A stretch of 64,000 bases of DNA from [Eubacterium] siraeum (GCA_025150425.1 CP102281.1:1116001-1180000), one strand, 5' to 3'; positions 1 to 9,709 are shown, counted from the first letter of the stretch. Made by a program: numbers and translations. The notes: generated from the letters alone by a model not told the origin.

Positions 1-35
1 ATATCTGAGGTAATCTTATGTGTTATACTGATTGC

Positions 36-3000
36 GTCGCCCTCTTCACGAGGGCGTGGATTGAAATAGCTGCACCGAAAAGATCAATATTTGCTAAACG
101 GTCGCCCTCTTCACGAGGGCGTGGATTGAAATGCCTGATTTGACAGTCAGAACCTGTGTTTTATAATGTCGCCCTCTTCACGAGGGCGTGGATTGAAATA
201 TCATGTCAAGTATACCGCTGTGATCGTCATAAGGTCGCCCTCTTCACGAGGGCGTGGATTGAAATGTATTTAGCGATATTTGTTTGTGATATTGATAGTG
301 TCGCCCTCTTCACGAGGGCGTGGATTGAAATATTTAAATCACCTCTTAAACATTATCGCATAGGGTCGCCCTCTTCACGAGGGCGTGGATTGAAATACAA
401 AGGCACAGTATAATATAGACAATGAACGAGGTCGCCCTCTTCACGAGGGCGTGGATTGAAATACAACAAGCATTTGAATGATAAACTGTGCTTGCGGTCG
501 CCCTCTTCACGAGGGCGTGGATTGAAATATGTTTGGAAACCGCCTTGTTGTTACTCTGATGGGTCGCCCTCTTCACGAGGGCGTGGATTGAAATAATACG
601 AGATTTTAAAGGCTTATATGAATACTGCCGTCGCCCTCTTCACGAGGGCGTGGATTGAAATCTTTCTCACGATACGCTTTGCAATGCCGATCTTGTCAAT
701 GTGTCGCCCTCTTCACGAGGGCGTGGATTGAAATAGAGGACGGTATGATAACGTTGACTATCTGTCTTTGTCGCCCTCTTCACGAGGGCGTGGATTGAAA
801 TAAGGCTTAGACCTCGTGATGGTGTCTACAGCTACGTCGCCCTCTTCACGAGGGCGTGGATTGAAATAATTGAATGAACACCGAGGTATGGACCATTGAT
901 TGTCGCCCTCTTCACGAGGGCGTGGATTGAAATCATATGCTCGAGATCTTTAGTGAGCAATTCACGAGTCGCCCTCTTCACGAGGGCGTGGATTGAAATA
1001 CCGTTACGCTTATAGGAAATAGCACTTTTGGTAAGTCGCCCTCTTCACGAGGGCGTGGATTGAAATGGGTTTTGTTCCTGCTACATCACTTGAAAAAGCT
1101 GTCGCCCTCTTCACGAGGGCGTGGATTGAAATTAATAAGCGATAAAATCTCGCCACGGCGCAAGCCGTCGCCCTCTTCACGAGGGCGTGGATTGAAATAA
1201 TTTCATCAAGAATGATTTGTCCCTCGGTGAAAGTCGCCCTCTTCACGAGGGCGTGGATTGAAATGTTTGATATTGCTGAATGTGATGATCTGATTGATGT
1301 CGCCCTCTTCACGAGGGCGTGGATTGAAATTCGCTTGAAGTGATGGATCCGGACAACATCTCCGGTCGCCCTCTTCACGAGGGCGTGGATTGAAATCCTT
1401 TTCTTTGCCGTTTGATTTATATCGTATGCTGTCGCCCTCTTCACGAGGGCGTGGATTGAAATACAATGGCAAGCCGTCAGAATATATATATCAGCGGTCG
1501 CCCTCTTCACGAGGGCGTGGATTGAAATACAAAGGCACGGTATAATATAGACAATGAAACGGTCGCCCTCTTCACGAGGGCGTGGATTGAAATAATCGCA
1601 ATATCTTTTACATCGAACAATGTACCGGTCGCCCTCTTCACGAGGGCGTGGATTGAAATCCCATTTTTGAAGAAGCGCACCGAGAGATTTTGTGTCGCCC
1701 TCTTCACGAGGGCGTGGATTGAAATAAAAAGTCAAAAAGGCAAAGAAAACCGACTACAGGTCGCCCTCTTCACGAGGGCGTGGATTGAAATCCGGACAGT
1801 TTGCCGAGGGGATAGTCCGCAAGGCGTCGCCCTCTTCACGAGGGCGTGGATTGAAATATATAAATAATTTTGGCGGTCTGCCTATCTGTGGTCGCCCTCT
1901 TCACGAGGGCGTGGATTGAAATTACAAGCAAAGTGCCGCCTTTAATCTGCTTTGGCGTCGCCCTCTTCACGAGGGCGTGGATTGAAATGCTTGTTGGGGT
2001 TGCGGTAGCGGCTCAAACGGAAGGTCGCCCTCTTCACGAGGGCGTGGATTGAAATATCGAAAAAATTGTTACAACTATGTTTACTGCTATGTCGCCCTCT
2101 TCACGAGGGCGTGGATTGAAATAGACAGTCAGTGACACACTGACTGTAATCGGAGCTGTCGCCCTCTTCACGAGGGCGTGGATTGAAATTTTGCCCTCAG
2201 CAACATACACCCACCCTCCTTTAGTCGCCCTCTTCACGAGGGCGTGGATTGAAATCATCTTACCTATGTTCTTTGTGCTTATCATAAAAGGTCGCCCTCT
2301 TCACGAGGGCGTGGATTGAAATTTGACACAAGTCTGTATTTAACGCCCGAAACACTGTCGCCCTCTTCACGAGGGCGTGGATTGAAATAAAAAATGCTCT
2401 TGTGCTGTCATACCACTCCTGCAGTCGCCCTCTTCACGAGGGCGTGGATTGAAATTTGCCATATAGCTTCATTTATTCCTTCATCGCTCGTCGCCCTCTT
2501 CACGAGGGCGTGGATTGAAATGTGAATTTTTTATTTATAAAGCGTTGCGCACCGGTCGCCCTCTTCACGAGGGCGTGGATTGAAATCCGAAAATACAAAG
2601 GCGGTGTACACTTCGAGCGAGTCGCCCTCTTCACGAGGGCGTGGATTGAAATTCTTTCCTCCACGGCTTGCCGAAAGCAGACCATCGTCGCCCTCTTCAC
2701 GAGGGCGTGGATTGAAATGTTATCGTGCTATACTTCCAACACGCAGGGGGCTGTCGCCCTCTTCACGAGGGCGTGGATTGAAATCACATCTTTACAACCT
2801 CTCTTTCTGCGGAGATTAGTCGCCCTCTTCACGAGGGCGTGGATTGAAATCGCTTGCATTTGCAGACGCACAAAAGTATTTTTTGTCGCCCTCTTCACGA
2901 GGGCGTGGATTGAAATATTGACTATAGCGGAGAATGTCGCAGGATATGTCGTCGCCCTCTTCACGAGGGCGTGGATTGAAATACTCAGACACGCCGATTA

Positions 3001-4104
3001 TGCGTGAAGATATGGTGTCGCCCTCTTCACGAGGGCGTGGATTGAAATACACAAAAAGATGAGGGAGCGAAAGCTCCTTCGTGTCGCCCTCTTCACGAGG
3101 GCGTGGATTGAAATGTCAAGATGTTCCGTTAAAACATCAATTATACGAGTCGCCCTCTTCACGAGGGCGTGGATTGAAATAAGCATAACGGTAGATTGCC
3201 GTTGCTTGTATCGAGTCGCCCTCTTCACGAGGGCGTGGATTGAAATAAAAGTTAAAGGAGGTAAAAACAAAAATGGCACAGGTCGCCCTCTTCACGAGGG
3301 CGTGGATTGAAATGATTACGAATGATTCTAATACGTTATCTATTACGTCGCCCTCTTCACGAGGGCGTGGATTGAAATTCGAAGATCTTAAAATGCGTGG
3401 ACAAGTTCTTACAGTCGCCCTCTTCACGAGGGCGTGGATTGAAATAACGCAGGCAAGATTTTTTGCGAAGATAACGGCGGTCGCCCTCTTCACGAGGGCG
3501 TGGATTGAAATCGCAAAGTCAGCCGTTTATTGTAGACGGCGAAAGTCGCCCTCTTCACGAGGGCGTGGATTGAAATGTTCAGCAGATACAGGTGGTTATC
3601 CTCAGTGATTTGTCGCCCTCTTCACGAGGGCGTGGATTGAAATCTCCGTCAACGCTGTTACGACTGAGAATGACGAAGTCGCCCTCTTCACGAGGGCGTG
3701 GATTGAAACGATTCCCGGGTGGCTCACCAATCACAAACCCCTTGTCGCCCTCTTCACGAGGGCGTGGATTGAAATATGACAAAATAATGAGTGACATCAA
3801 ACGGATTAGTCGCCCTCTTCACGAGGGCGTGGATTGAAATACTTTGAGCGATTTCGGGCTGTTTTGGCTGATTTGTCGCCCTCTTCATGATGGCGTGGAT
3901 TGAAATAGATGGACAACGTTATAGAAGCAAGACAACGGCGTCGCCCTCTTCATGAGGGCGTGGATTGAAATAGACGACATCCCAGCGCATTTTATCTGAT
4001 AAAAGGTCGCCCTCTTCACGAGGGCGTGGATTGAAATCTGATGAGTTGCAGGAAAGGATAAAGCGTTAACCTGTCGCCCTCTTCACGAGGGCGTGGATTG
4101 AAAT
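36..4104 (+). CRISPR. Type I-C-like CRISPR array, 62 repeats
   Basis: I count 62 copies of a 32-bp repeat that begins GTCGCCCTC, has the self-complementary core CGCCCTCTTCACGAGGGCG and ends GTGGATTGAAAT. Unit length averages about 66 bp and nearly all spacers are 33-35 nt. The 3' handle GTGGATTGAAA and the stem are typical of subtype I-C (Dvulg) repeats, so the assignment rests on repeat sequence alone because no cas gene is in view. Base changes cluster at the right end (repeat 56 ends AAAC; repeats 59 and 60 have changes in the loop and stem), which marks that end as leader-distal. Bases 1-35 are a spacer, so the array continues left, where leader and cas genes should lie. Confidence 0.98.
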
Positions 4105-4257
4105 GCTACGCTTATTATATCACTTTTGAGGAAGCTGTTGCTGCTTATTATAGCATGTCAAGGAATTCGAGAATCGTATTGATAAGGGACAAAGGTTTTG
4201 GCAACGTTTATTTCGAGTTAAAATATGTTGAAATATGTATAAAATATTCGGCTTTAC
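4105..4257. other. Array trailer, no clear gene
   Basis: This stretch separates the last repeat from the promoter of the next operon. An open frame of about 60 codons starts inside the last repeat (TTG at 4098) and runs to 4283, but it has no ribosome binding site and overlaps a strong promoter, so I do not call it a gene. It could be a relic of a gene cut by array growth. Nothing else is visible. Confidence 0.4.
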
Positions 4258-4286
4258 TTGACATTCGCTGTGCAGTATGCTAAAAT
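4258..4286 (+). promoter_or_regulatory. Sigma-A promoter of the putative immune operon
   Basis: TTGACA (4258-4263), a 17-bp spacer and TAAAAT (4281-4286) form a near-consensus housekeeping promoter. Transcription would start near 4293, about 80 nt upstream of the TTG start at 4375. It is the only strong promoter seen before the three-gene operon. Confidence 0.8.
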
Positions 4287-4374
4287 CAAATTATGTCATT
4301 TATTGTATCATATTAAAATTTATATCGGTTGTTTTGTTGAGCATCAGATAAATACTTGTTGGGGGGCATTATAC

Positions 4375-5892
4375 TTGGATGATATTTACAGCTATCATAC
4401 TTTCCTATTTCCGTTTGCGTGGGAAGATGACAGCGTTAATATGTTAACGGTATTCAGGAATGAAAATCCAGAAAATATATGGACTGTGGCAGATACGGCT
4501 ATACAGTCCAGTAATTTTTCACGAGCAGTTTTTCTCGGAGATATGAACCCTACAGAATATAACGAGTTTCATTTCTTCAATGAGGCAGCAAGAAATCTGA
4601 TTTTCCCCGATGAAAGCGGTCTGGTTCACAATTTCAGAGTGAAAAGCGACATTGTGTCAGGAACGCAGTACATTATAACAAAAGGTTGCAACAAATATAC
4701 ACTTGATATCAGCAATATACTTCTTCATATTTTCAGCACCGGCATTGCAATAATAGAAATAAAATGCAGGAACAGACAGCACCGTAATCTGAAAGCGGTC
4801 AAAGAAATCAACGAATACGGACGGCGCATTGCGATGCCGTTCTGGCCGGGAAACAGCGGTTTTTCAAAGTGTGCTGATCTGCTTGAGCTTAAAGGACCGC
4901 ATATAAATGAACGAGATGACTTTTGTTCTTATAGGAATGAGAAAGTATCATTCTGTTACGTTTCTAAAGTTCTCCGTTGTTTGCTGAATAAAAACGGGTC
5001 CGGGCGAGTTTTCAGAGCTAAATACACCGATAAGGAAAATGAAATCCAGATACGCACAATTGTTGATGAAAAAATGTATGATTGCTGTCTGATATACGAC
5101 AAAACGTTTGCCGACAGCCTTATTAATTCATACGAAACGAATGACGGCTCATTCGATAGGGAATCGGAAGCAGAACTTGCCGAACTTCTGTATGTGGAAA
5201 CCGACGAAGGATATCATAACAAAAACATCAGAACAGTAAAAGAAAAGCTGTATGGGTGCCTTTATCTTGATGAGTTCACGACCGGAAACCCAAAACTGAC
5301 AGCAATATCCGATCAGGCATATATCAAGCTTATCGGAAAGCCCGATTATGACGTTGAGTATTTTGATAAAATATATACAAAAATTATTATTCTGGGCATT
5401 GCCCAGCGTATGTCGCTGGCGAAATTTTCAACCAGAATAAACAAATGGACGGACACTCTGGGATCATCCGGCAAAAAGATAACTATGAACAAGGTCAACA
5501 GCGTCATGCGCCTACAGAAACAGTTTGTAACATTCCAAAATCAGTATGCACTGAGCGAAGTAACCGTCAAAAGCGAGGGCAGGTTCATATATGACAGTAT
5601 CCGTGAAAAACTGAACATACAAGCGGAATACGCTGATATCACAGGACAGATAAATTCGCTTTATGAGCTTGTCAGCACAGCACAGGGCAACGCCTTTAAC
5701 AAATGGGGTCTTGCATTGTCACTGATAGCAATGGAGCTATCGGTTACGGGGCATCTTATCACAGCGGACGATGTAACCCACCTGAGCTTTTTGTCCTACG
5801 GAGGAACACTTGTACTGGCAATTGAGGGAATTATTGCAGCTATAACGATATGGCTTGTAACTGGTGTAATATTTAATAGAAAAGGAAAATAA
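4375..5892 (+). CDS. Membrane protein with C-terminal two-TM module (CorA-like?)
   Basis: About 505 residues. I chose the TTG start at 4375 because a G-rich ribosome binding site (GGGGGG near 4361) precedes it and the promoter at 4258-4286 lies inside the longer open frame. The N-terminal three quarters look soluble. The last 70 or so residues carry two hydrophobic helices (starting WGLALSLIAMEL and TLVLAIEGIIAAITIW) joined by a short polar loop, after a helical stretch beginning YADITGQINSLYEL. This layout resembles CorA-type channels and CorA-like effectors of immune systems, but no GMN motif is seen, so CorA kinship is inference. Two bases separate it from the HD/RyR gene, which implies translational coupling. 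A role as membrane effector or pore is plausible but unproven. Confidence 0.75.
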   Translation: MDDIYSYHTFLFPFAWEDDSVNMLTVFRNENPENIWTVADTAIQSSNFSRAVFLGDMNPTEYNEFHFFNEAARNLIFPDESGLVHNFRVKSDIVSGTQYIITKGCNKYTLDISNILLHIFSTGIAIIEIKCRNRQHRNLKAVKEINEYGRRIAMPFWPGNSGFSKCADLLELKGPHINERDDFCSYRNEKVSFCYVSKVLRCLLNKNGSGRVFRAKYTDKENEIQIRTIVDEKMYDCCLIYDKTFADSLINSYETNDGSFDRESEAELAELLYVETDEGYHNKNIRTVKEKLYGCLYLDEFTTGNPKLTAISDQAYIKLIGKPDYDVEYFDKIYTKIIILGIAQRMSLAKFSTRINKWTDTLGSSGKKITMNKVNSVMRLQKQFVTFQNQYALSEVTVKSEGRFIYDSIREKLNIQAEYADITGQINSLYELVSTAQGNAFNKWGLALSLIAMELSVTGHLITADDVTHLSFLSYGGTLVLAIEGIIAAITIWLVTGVIFNRKGK

Positions 5893-5894
5893 AA

Positions 5895-8219
5895 ATGCAG
5901 AACAAAACAGCTTATACCGCCATTGAAGAAATGGGCAAAATCAATATGAAAACTTACGGCATGGAAAGACCTTATCCCACAAGTGCGGGTATGTTTGAAT
6001 TTAAAAATCAACGTTTTTGGGAGAAAAACGCAAGAGGAAAAAGAGAAATATCTTGTAAGCGTTCTGAGCGTGAGGCGCATGCTGTAAACTTTATTAGGAA
6101 CCGCTGTGTAGGTCTTCGTTTCAAGAAAGACGACAGACATATAAACTTAAAGGATTCTGACGGAAAAAGTCTTAAACCTAATCAGATCCCTTACAATATG
6201 GAAATGGATATTGACAGGAGATGTCTTGAAGTCGCAATACATCGTTTTCTCGAGTCGGGAGTTGCCAAAGATGCTTTCGATATCTATTACATATTTCTTG
6301 AAATGTTTATAAGCTCTTACGGCAGCACTAGGGAAATGATCGAAATGCTGTCCGAATTTGAAACAAATGCAAGTTCACTTCTTATGAAGCACAGGGATCA
6401 TTACTCACACTCCGTATATGTATTTTTAATCGGTCTGGCATATTATGATTCAAGCGAAAGCTACCGTGAAGAATACAAAAAGCAATACAAAGACCTTTTG
6501 CCGCTTGATAATCTGACAGAAAGCGATGAGGATCTTGCGGCGCATTTTCTTAAATACTGGGGTATTTCAGCTTTATTTCATGATATCGGTTATCCGTTTG
6601 AACTTTCGTTTGAACAGGTAAAAAGCTATTTCAAAAACAATATAAACTATGTTCCGTTTGTAATGTACAATATGAACAATTACCTTGTCAGTGAGGCTAC
6701 ATATCACATTCCGAAAATGGAAAAAGAGCTTGAAGAAGCAAAGAAGCGGTTATCCGAAAATGACAGCGGCATTAACGAAAAGGATATAAACAATTACAAA
6801 AGAATCGTTGAAAGCTATCCCGATAAAATGAACACATTAAAGCGGCAACAGCAAGAGGCTGAGGCAAAGCTTAAAAAAATGCTTCCTGCCGGATATAACG
6901 AAAACGTCGGCGACGATCTGTATATTTATCTTGCGGATGCTCTTGAACAGTGTCTTGGCACACGGTATGAAGATTCAAAAATGTATAAGGCTTATCTTGA
7001 GAAAAATCCCGGAAAGAAATACAGGGATTATCTTGAAAATGTACTTTCTGAAAGAAACGACCCGTCAAAGTGCAACGGTTTTATAGACCATGCTTTTTTC
7101 AGTGCGGTAATGCTGACGGTAAATCTGCTGAAAACGGTTGATCTCGACAAAATCAACATGATGTACACTAACGCAATAACCGCTATTCTTCTTCATAACA
7201 GTTTTTACAAATTCTCGGTAACCAATTACAAATCACCGTATAACAATGCTCATCGCTTTACGGTTGATATAAGCCCTCTCGCCTTTCTGCTTATGCTCTG
7301 TGATGAGATACAGTGCTGGGACAGAACTTCATACGGTAAAAATTCTAGGGGTCAGATACACCCGATGAATTGCCGCATTTCATTCAAAGGCGACAAGATG
7401 GACGCTGTGTATGTATTCGATTCCAAAAATTTCAACAAAGACGAAAACGGCAATCTTTCACTTAAAGAAGAATATGCCGGAGTTAAAGGAACGTACAGTA
7501 AAATTGCAGGTGACAACGAATTTCTTAAAGATATAGAAAGTATCGTAAGCATCAACGGCGACAACAGCTTCGGCAGTGGGGCGGCAAAAACAGAACTCTC
7601 CGTCAGTATGGTGGCTGAAACAGACAACCGATACAGAAGAACTTATCTTTCCTCAAGCAATTTCCTGCACCTTTATACTATGGCTTATAAAGTTCATCAG
7701 ATGAATCACCCGGAGATAAGCGACGAGGAAATGGAGCAGAAATTCAATGAGCTTTCTCTTGAGTATAAAATGACTCATATCGGAAGGGCAAAGAAGTATG
7801 CTCGCTATCTTCATGAAATAAATTGCTTCTATTCGGACAAACAACCGGATTTTGAGGTAGTAAACGAGATAACCGATGATGATAAGAATACAGACAATGC
7901 ACTTGACAGAATCGGTGAACTGGAGCATGACAGATGGTGCTTTGATCATTACGCAATGGGCTGGATTGCCGGAAAAGATTATGATATTGCTGACGACAAG
8001 GCGGTTGCAAGAGAAAGGATGCGCATCCACAAGGATATGATTGATACGTCAGAGGGATATTCTCAAGAGAACGCAATCCGACATTATCATGAGGGTCTTG
8101 ACGACACGGACAGAAAAAAAGACAAAAGACCTATAAACAATTTTCTTAAAGTACTCGCCAGAGATGATGGCATAAGAGTATACAGACTGGATTTAAAGAA
8201 GAACGGAAACAATGAGTGA
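5895..8219 (+). CDS. HD-domain phosphohydrolase with C-terminal RyR-like domain
   Basis: 774 residues. An HD-superfamily metal site is visible as H in YSHSV (about residue 171), HD in ALFHDIGYPFE (229-230), H in ILLHNSF (about 434) and D in LCDEIQCWD (about 470). A charged, probably coiled-coil insertion sits near 275-330. The C-terminal 100 residues carry GELEHDRWCFDHYAMGW and later KDKRPINNFLKVL followed by GIRVYRL, the pattern of prokaryotic RyR (ryanodine-receptor repeat) domains, which have been proposed to sense nucleotide ligands in conflict systems. HD enzymes usually hydrolyse nucleotides or phosphoesters. The gene lies 2 nt after the membrane protein and its stop overlaps the TIR start, so the three form one operon. 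Catalysis and ligand are unknown. Confidence 0.8.
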   Translation: MQNKTAYTAIEEMGKINMKTYGMERPYPTSAGMFEFKNQRFWEKNARGKREISCKRSEREAHAVNFIRNRCVGLRFKKDDRHINLKDSDGKSLKPNQIPYNMEMDIDRRCLEVAIHRFLESGVAKDAFDIYYIFLEMFISSYGSTREMIEMLSEFETNASSLLMKHRDHYSHSVYVFLIGLAYYDSSESYREEYKKQYKDLLPLDNLTESDEDLAAHFLKYWGISALFHDIGYPFELSFEQVKSYFKNNINYVPFVMYNMNNYLVSEATYHIPKMEKELEEAKKRLSENDSGINEKDINNYKRIVESYPDKMNTLKRQQQEAEAKLKKMLPAGYNENVGDDLYIYLADALEQCLGTRYEDSKMYKAYLEKNPGKKYRDYLENVLSERNDPSKCNGFIDHAFFSAVMLTVNLLKTVDLDKINMMYTNAITAILLHNSFYKFSVTNYKSPYNNAHRFTVDISPLAFLLMLCDEIQCWDRTSYGKNSRGQIHPMNCRISFKGDKMDAVYVFDSKNFNKDENGNLSLKEEYAGVKGTYSKIAGDNEFLKDIESIVSINGDNSFGSGAAKTELSVSMVAETDNRYRRTYLSSSNFLHLYTMAYKVHQMNHPEISDEEMEQKFNELSLEYKMTHIGRAKKYARYLHEINCFYSDKQPDFEVVNEITDDDKNTDNALDRIGELEHDRWCFDHYAMGWIAGKDYDIADDKAVARERMRIHKDMIDTSEGYSQENAIRHYHEGLDDTDRKKDKRPINNFLKVLARDDGIRVYRLDLKKNGNNE

Positions 8220-9301
8220 AAATAAAGTAGAAGCTTACGATGAAAGCTATATGGATGAACTGGAAATTACTACAGCAGATGACTTATACAAAAACGAAAA
8301 TGAAGGATTTGTGTTTATAAGCTATTGCAGTAAAAATAAAAAACTGTTTTCCGTGATGTAGTTATTCCTATGCAGAAAAAATACGGACTGCGAGTATATG
8401 CGGATAAAGCATTTGACTAAAAAAACGATGAATGGGTTAATCAGATGCAGGAAAATTTGGCAGCGAGCCAGGCTGTATTAATATTTGTCAGCAATGAGTA
8501 TGTTTGCAGTTACGCTTGTTTTCTTGAAGTGCTTACCGCCGTTCAAGAAGATATACCTATATTACCCATTTATATAATAATAATCCCAAAGCAGGTGATC
8601 GTGAAAAAAGATTTAAGGATTTCTAATAATACAAGGGGAGCATTTGAAGATATAGCAAAGCAATTAGACATAAACCTGGAGTTGGAAAAAAAGGCGGATC
8701 TCCAAGTAAAGAAACGTTAAATGCCATGGCAGGTTATTTAAAGCTAAAAAACCCAATACAGAATAATAAACTAAAGGAGAAATTATTATCTCAGAAATTT
8801 ACCGGTATGCTGAAAGAACTGGCACCGATCAAGCATAGTATTAATAAAAGCCGTGACGCTCTCATTTCCTGTATCAACGACACAATAAAGAGCAAAAATT
8901 GCCCCGTTTTCAGTGAACTTCCTGTTAAGGAGAGCAAAACAAAAGAAAGCAAAGCTGTAAAAGCAACCGATACGGTAAACGTAAAAACTGCCGTGACGAA
9001 AAAACCGATACAGGAAAAAGAAGAGGCTTCTACCGATGTAAAGACTGACATTATCGAAAAGGCAGAAAGTGCAGATGCTGTGAAAAAAGGCATTGAGATA
9101 TATTCCGTATGCGGCAAAGAATTTACCGGTAATCAGTCTAAGATGATGACAGATGCCATGAAAAAACAGCTTGAAAAGGCTATGCTTTGTTATAATAATG
9201 TAAACAACTCGGATTCAAGCGAAAATGTTGCAGCTATTGCAAGAAAGCAAGGCTTGAAATTGATGATATTCTGTTTCACAATCCGTAATTCATGCCGTTA
9301 G
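8213..9301 (+). pseudogene. Broken TIR-domain protein gene
   Basis: The frame opens with ATG at 8213, overlapping the preceding stop, and reads GFVFISYCSKNKKLF, a TIR strand A. It then hits TAG at 8359. In the next frame the TIR domain continues (VVIPMQKKYGLRVYADKAFD, a TAA at 8418-8420, then NDEWVNQMQ and VSNEYVCSYACFLEV, whose Glu is at the position of the NADase catalytic residue). After a run of seven A at 8686-8692 the first frame resumes as GKKGGSPSKETLNAMAGYL and runs through a Lys/Glu-rich linker to a motif containing YSVCGKEFTGNQ, ending at 9301. The lesions are a one-base loss near 8350, a nonsense codon and a compensating shift in the A run. A further shift near 9245 may have replaced an original end reading ARLEIDDILFHNP. 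TIR proteins in bacteria are typically NAD-cleaving immune effectors or signal producers. Confidence 0.8.
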
Positions 9302-9313
9302 GAGATGAACAAC

Positions 9314-9556
9314 ATGGAAGAATTAAAAGAGCCTGTGAAAAATTTGGAATTGCATAAAAACGCTAAGAACTGCCCTGAAGGTTGTTATGAAGAATTAGAA
9401 AAGTTAAAAAAAGAATATCAGTCACAATACGCCGATATTGAATCTAAGCATAAAGATTTTCACGGACGAGATGACAGATCGGCAAAAGAACTTATGGATT
9501 TAACCATAGCTTTTCGTAAACGAATTAAAACCATAAGAGATAAATACAACGTTTAG
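9314..9556 (+). CDS. Small charged hypothetical protein
   Basis: About 80 residues. AGGAG at 9300-9304 suits ATG 9314 better than ATG 9305, which lies only one base after it. The protein is Lys/Glu-rich and mostly helical in appearance (EELEKLKKEYQSQYADIE and ELMDLTIAFRKRIKTIRDKY), with no membrane segment. I do not recognise a family. It follows the broken TIR gene by 12 bases and could be part of the same system, a partner of its C-terminal region, or an unrelated small gene. No terminator separates the two. Confidence 0.5.
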   Translation: MEELKEPVKNLELHKNAKNCPEGCYEELEKLKKEYQSQYADIESKHKDFHGRDDRSAKELMDLTIAFRKRIKTIRDKYNV

Positions 9557-9709
9557 CACATTTTAGAGAACGTTTCCGGCTGCCGAAAAGAAGATGCGGC
9601 AAACCACAAACATTTCGTCACAGCTTTTTATCGAATTTTTTCGCCGGCAATAAAAATGCTTCAAAAAGCAAGAAAACGTAAACGAAAAATCAAGATAGGA
9701 GTAAGTTAT
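9557..9709. other. Gap without recognised gene
   Basis: About 150 bases lie between two small genes. I see an open reading frame continuing into the next gene but no convincing start or promoter. The gene that follows has its own ribosome binding site (TAGGAG near 9697). Confidence 0.3.

Noticed and set aside
156-3837. Many open frames of repeated VALFTRAWIE, SPSSRGRGLK or ISIHALVKRAT units
   Set aside because: They are translations of the CRISPR repeat in several frames, not proteins.
36-4104. Self-targeting spacers
   Set aside because: I compared spacers by eye with the visible genes and saw no match, but a proper search is needed; I make no claim.
4258-4374. Longer start (TTG 4258) for the membrane protein gene
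   Set aside because: It lies on the -35 box of a strong promoter, so it cannot be transcribed as part of that mRNA; the TTG at 4375 has a ribosome binding site.
8213-9301. Programmed frameshifting in the TIR gene
   Set aside because: A nonsense codon in the middle frame (8418-8420) would stop any shifted product, so decay or sequence error is simpler.
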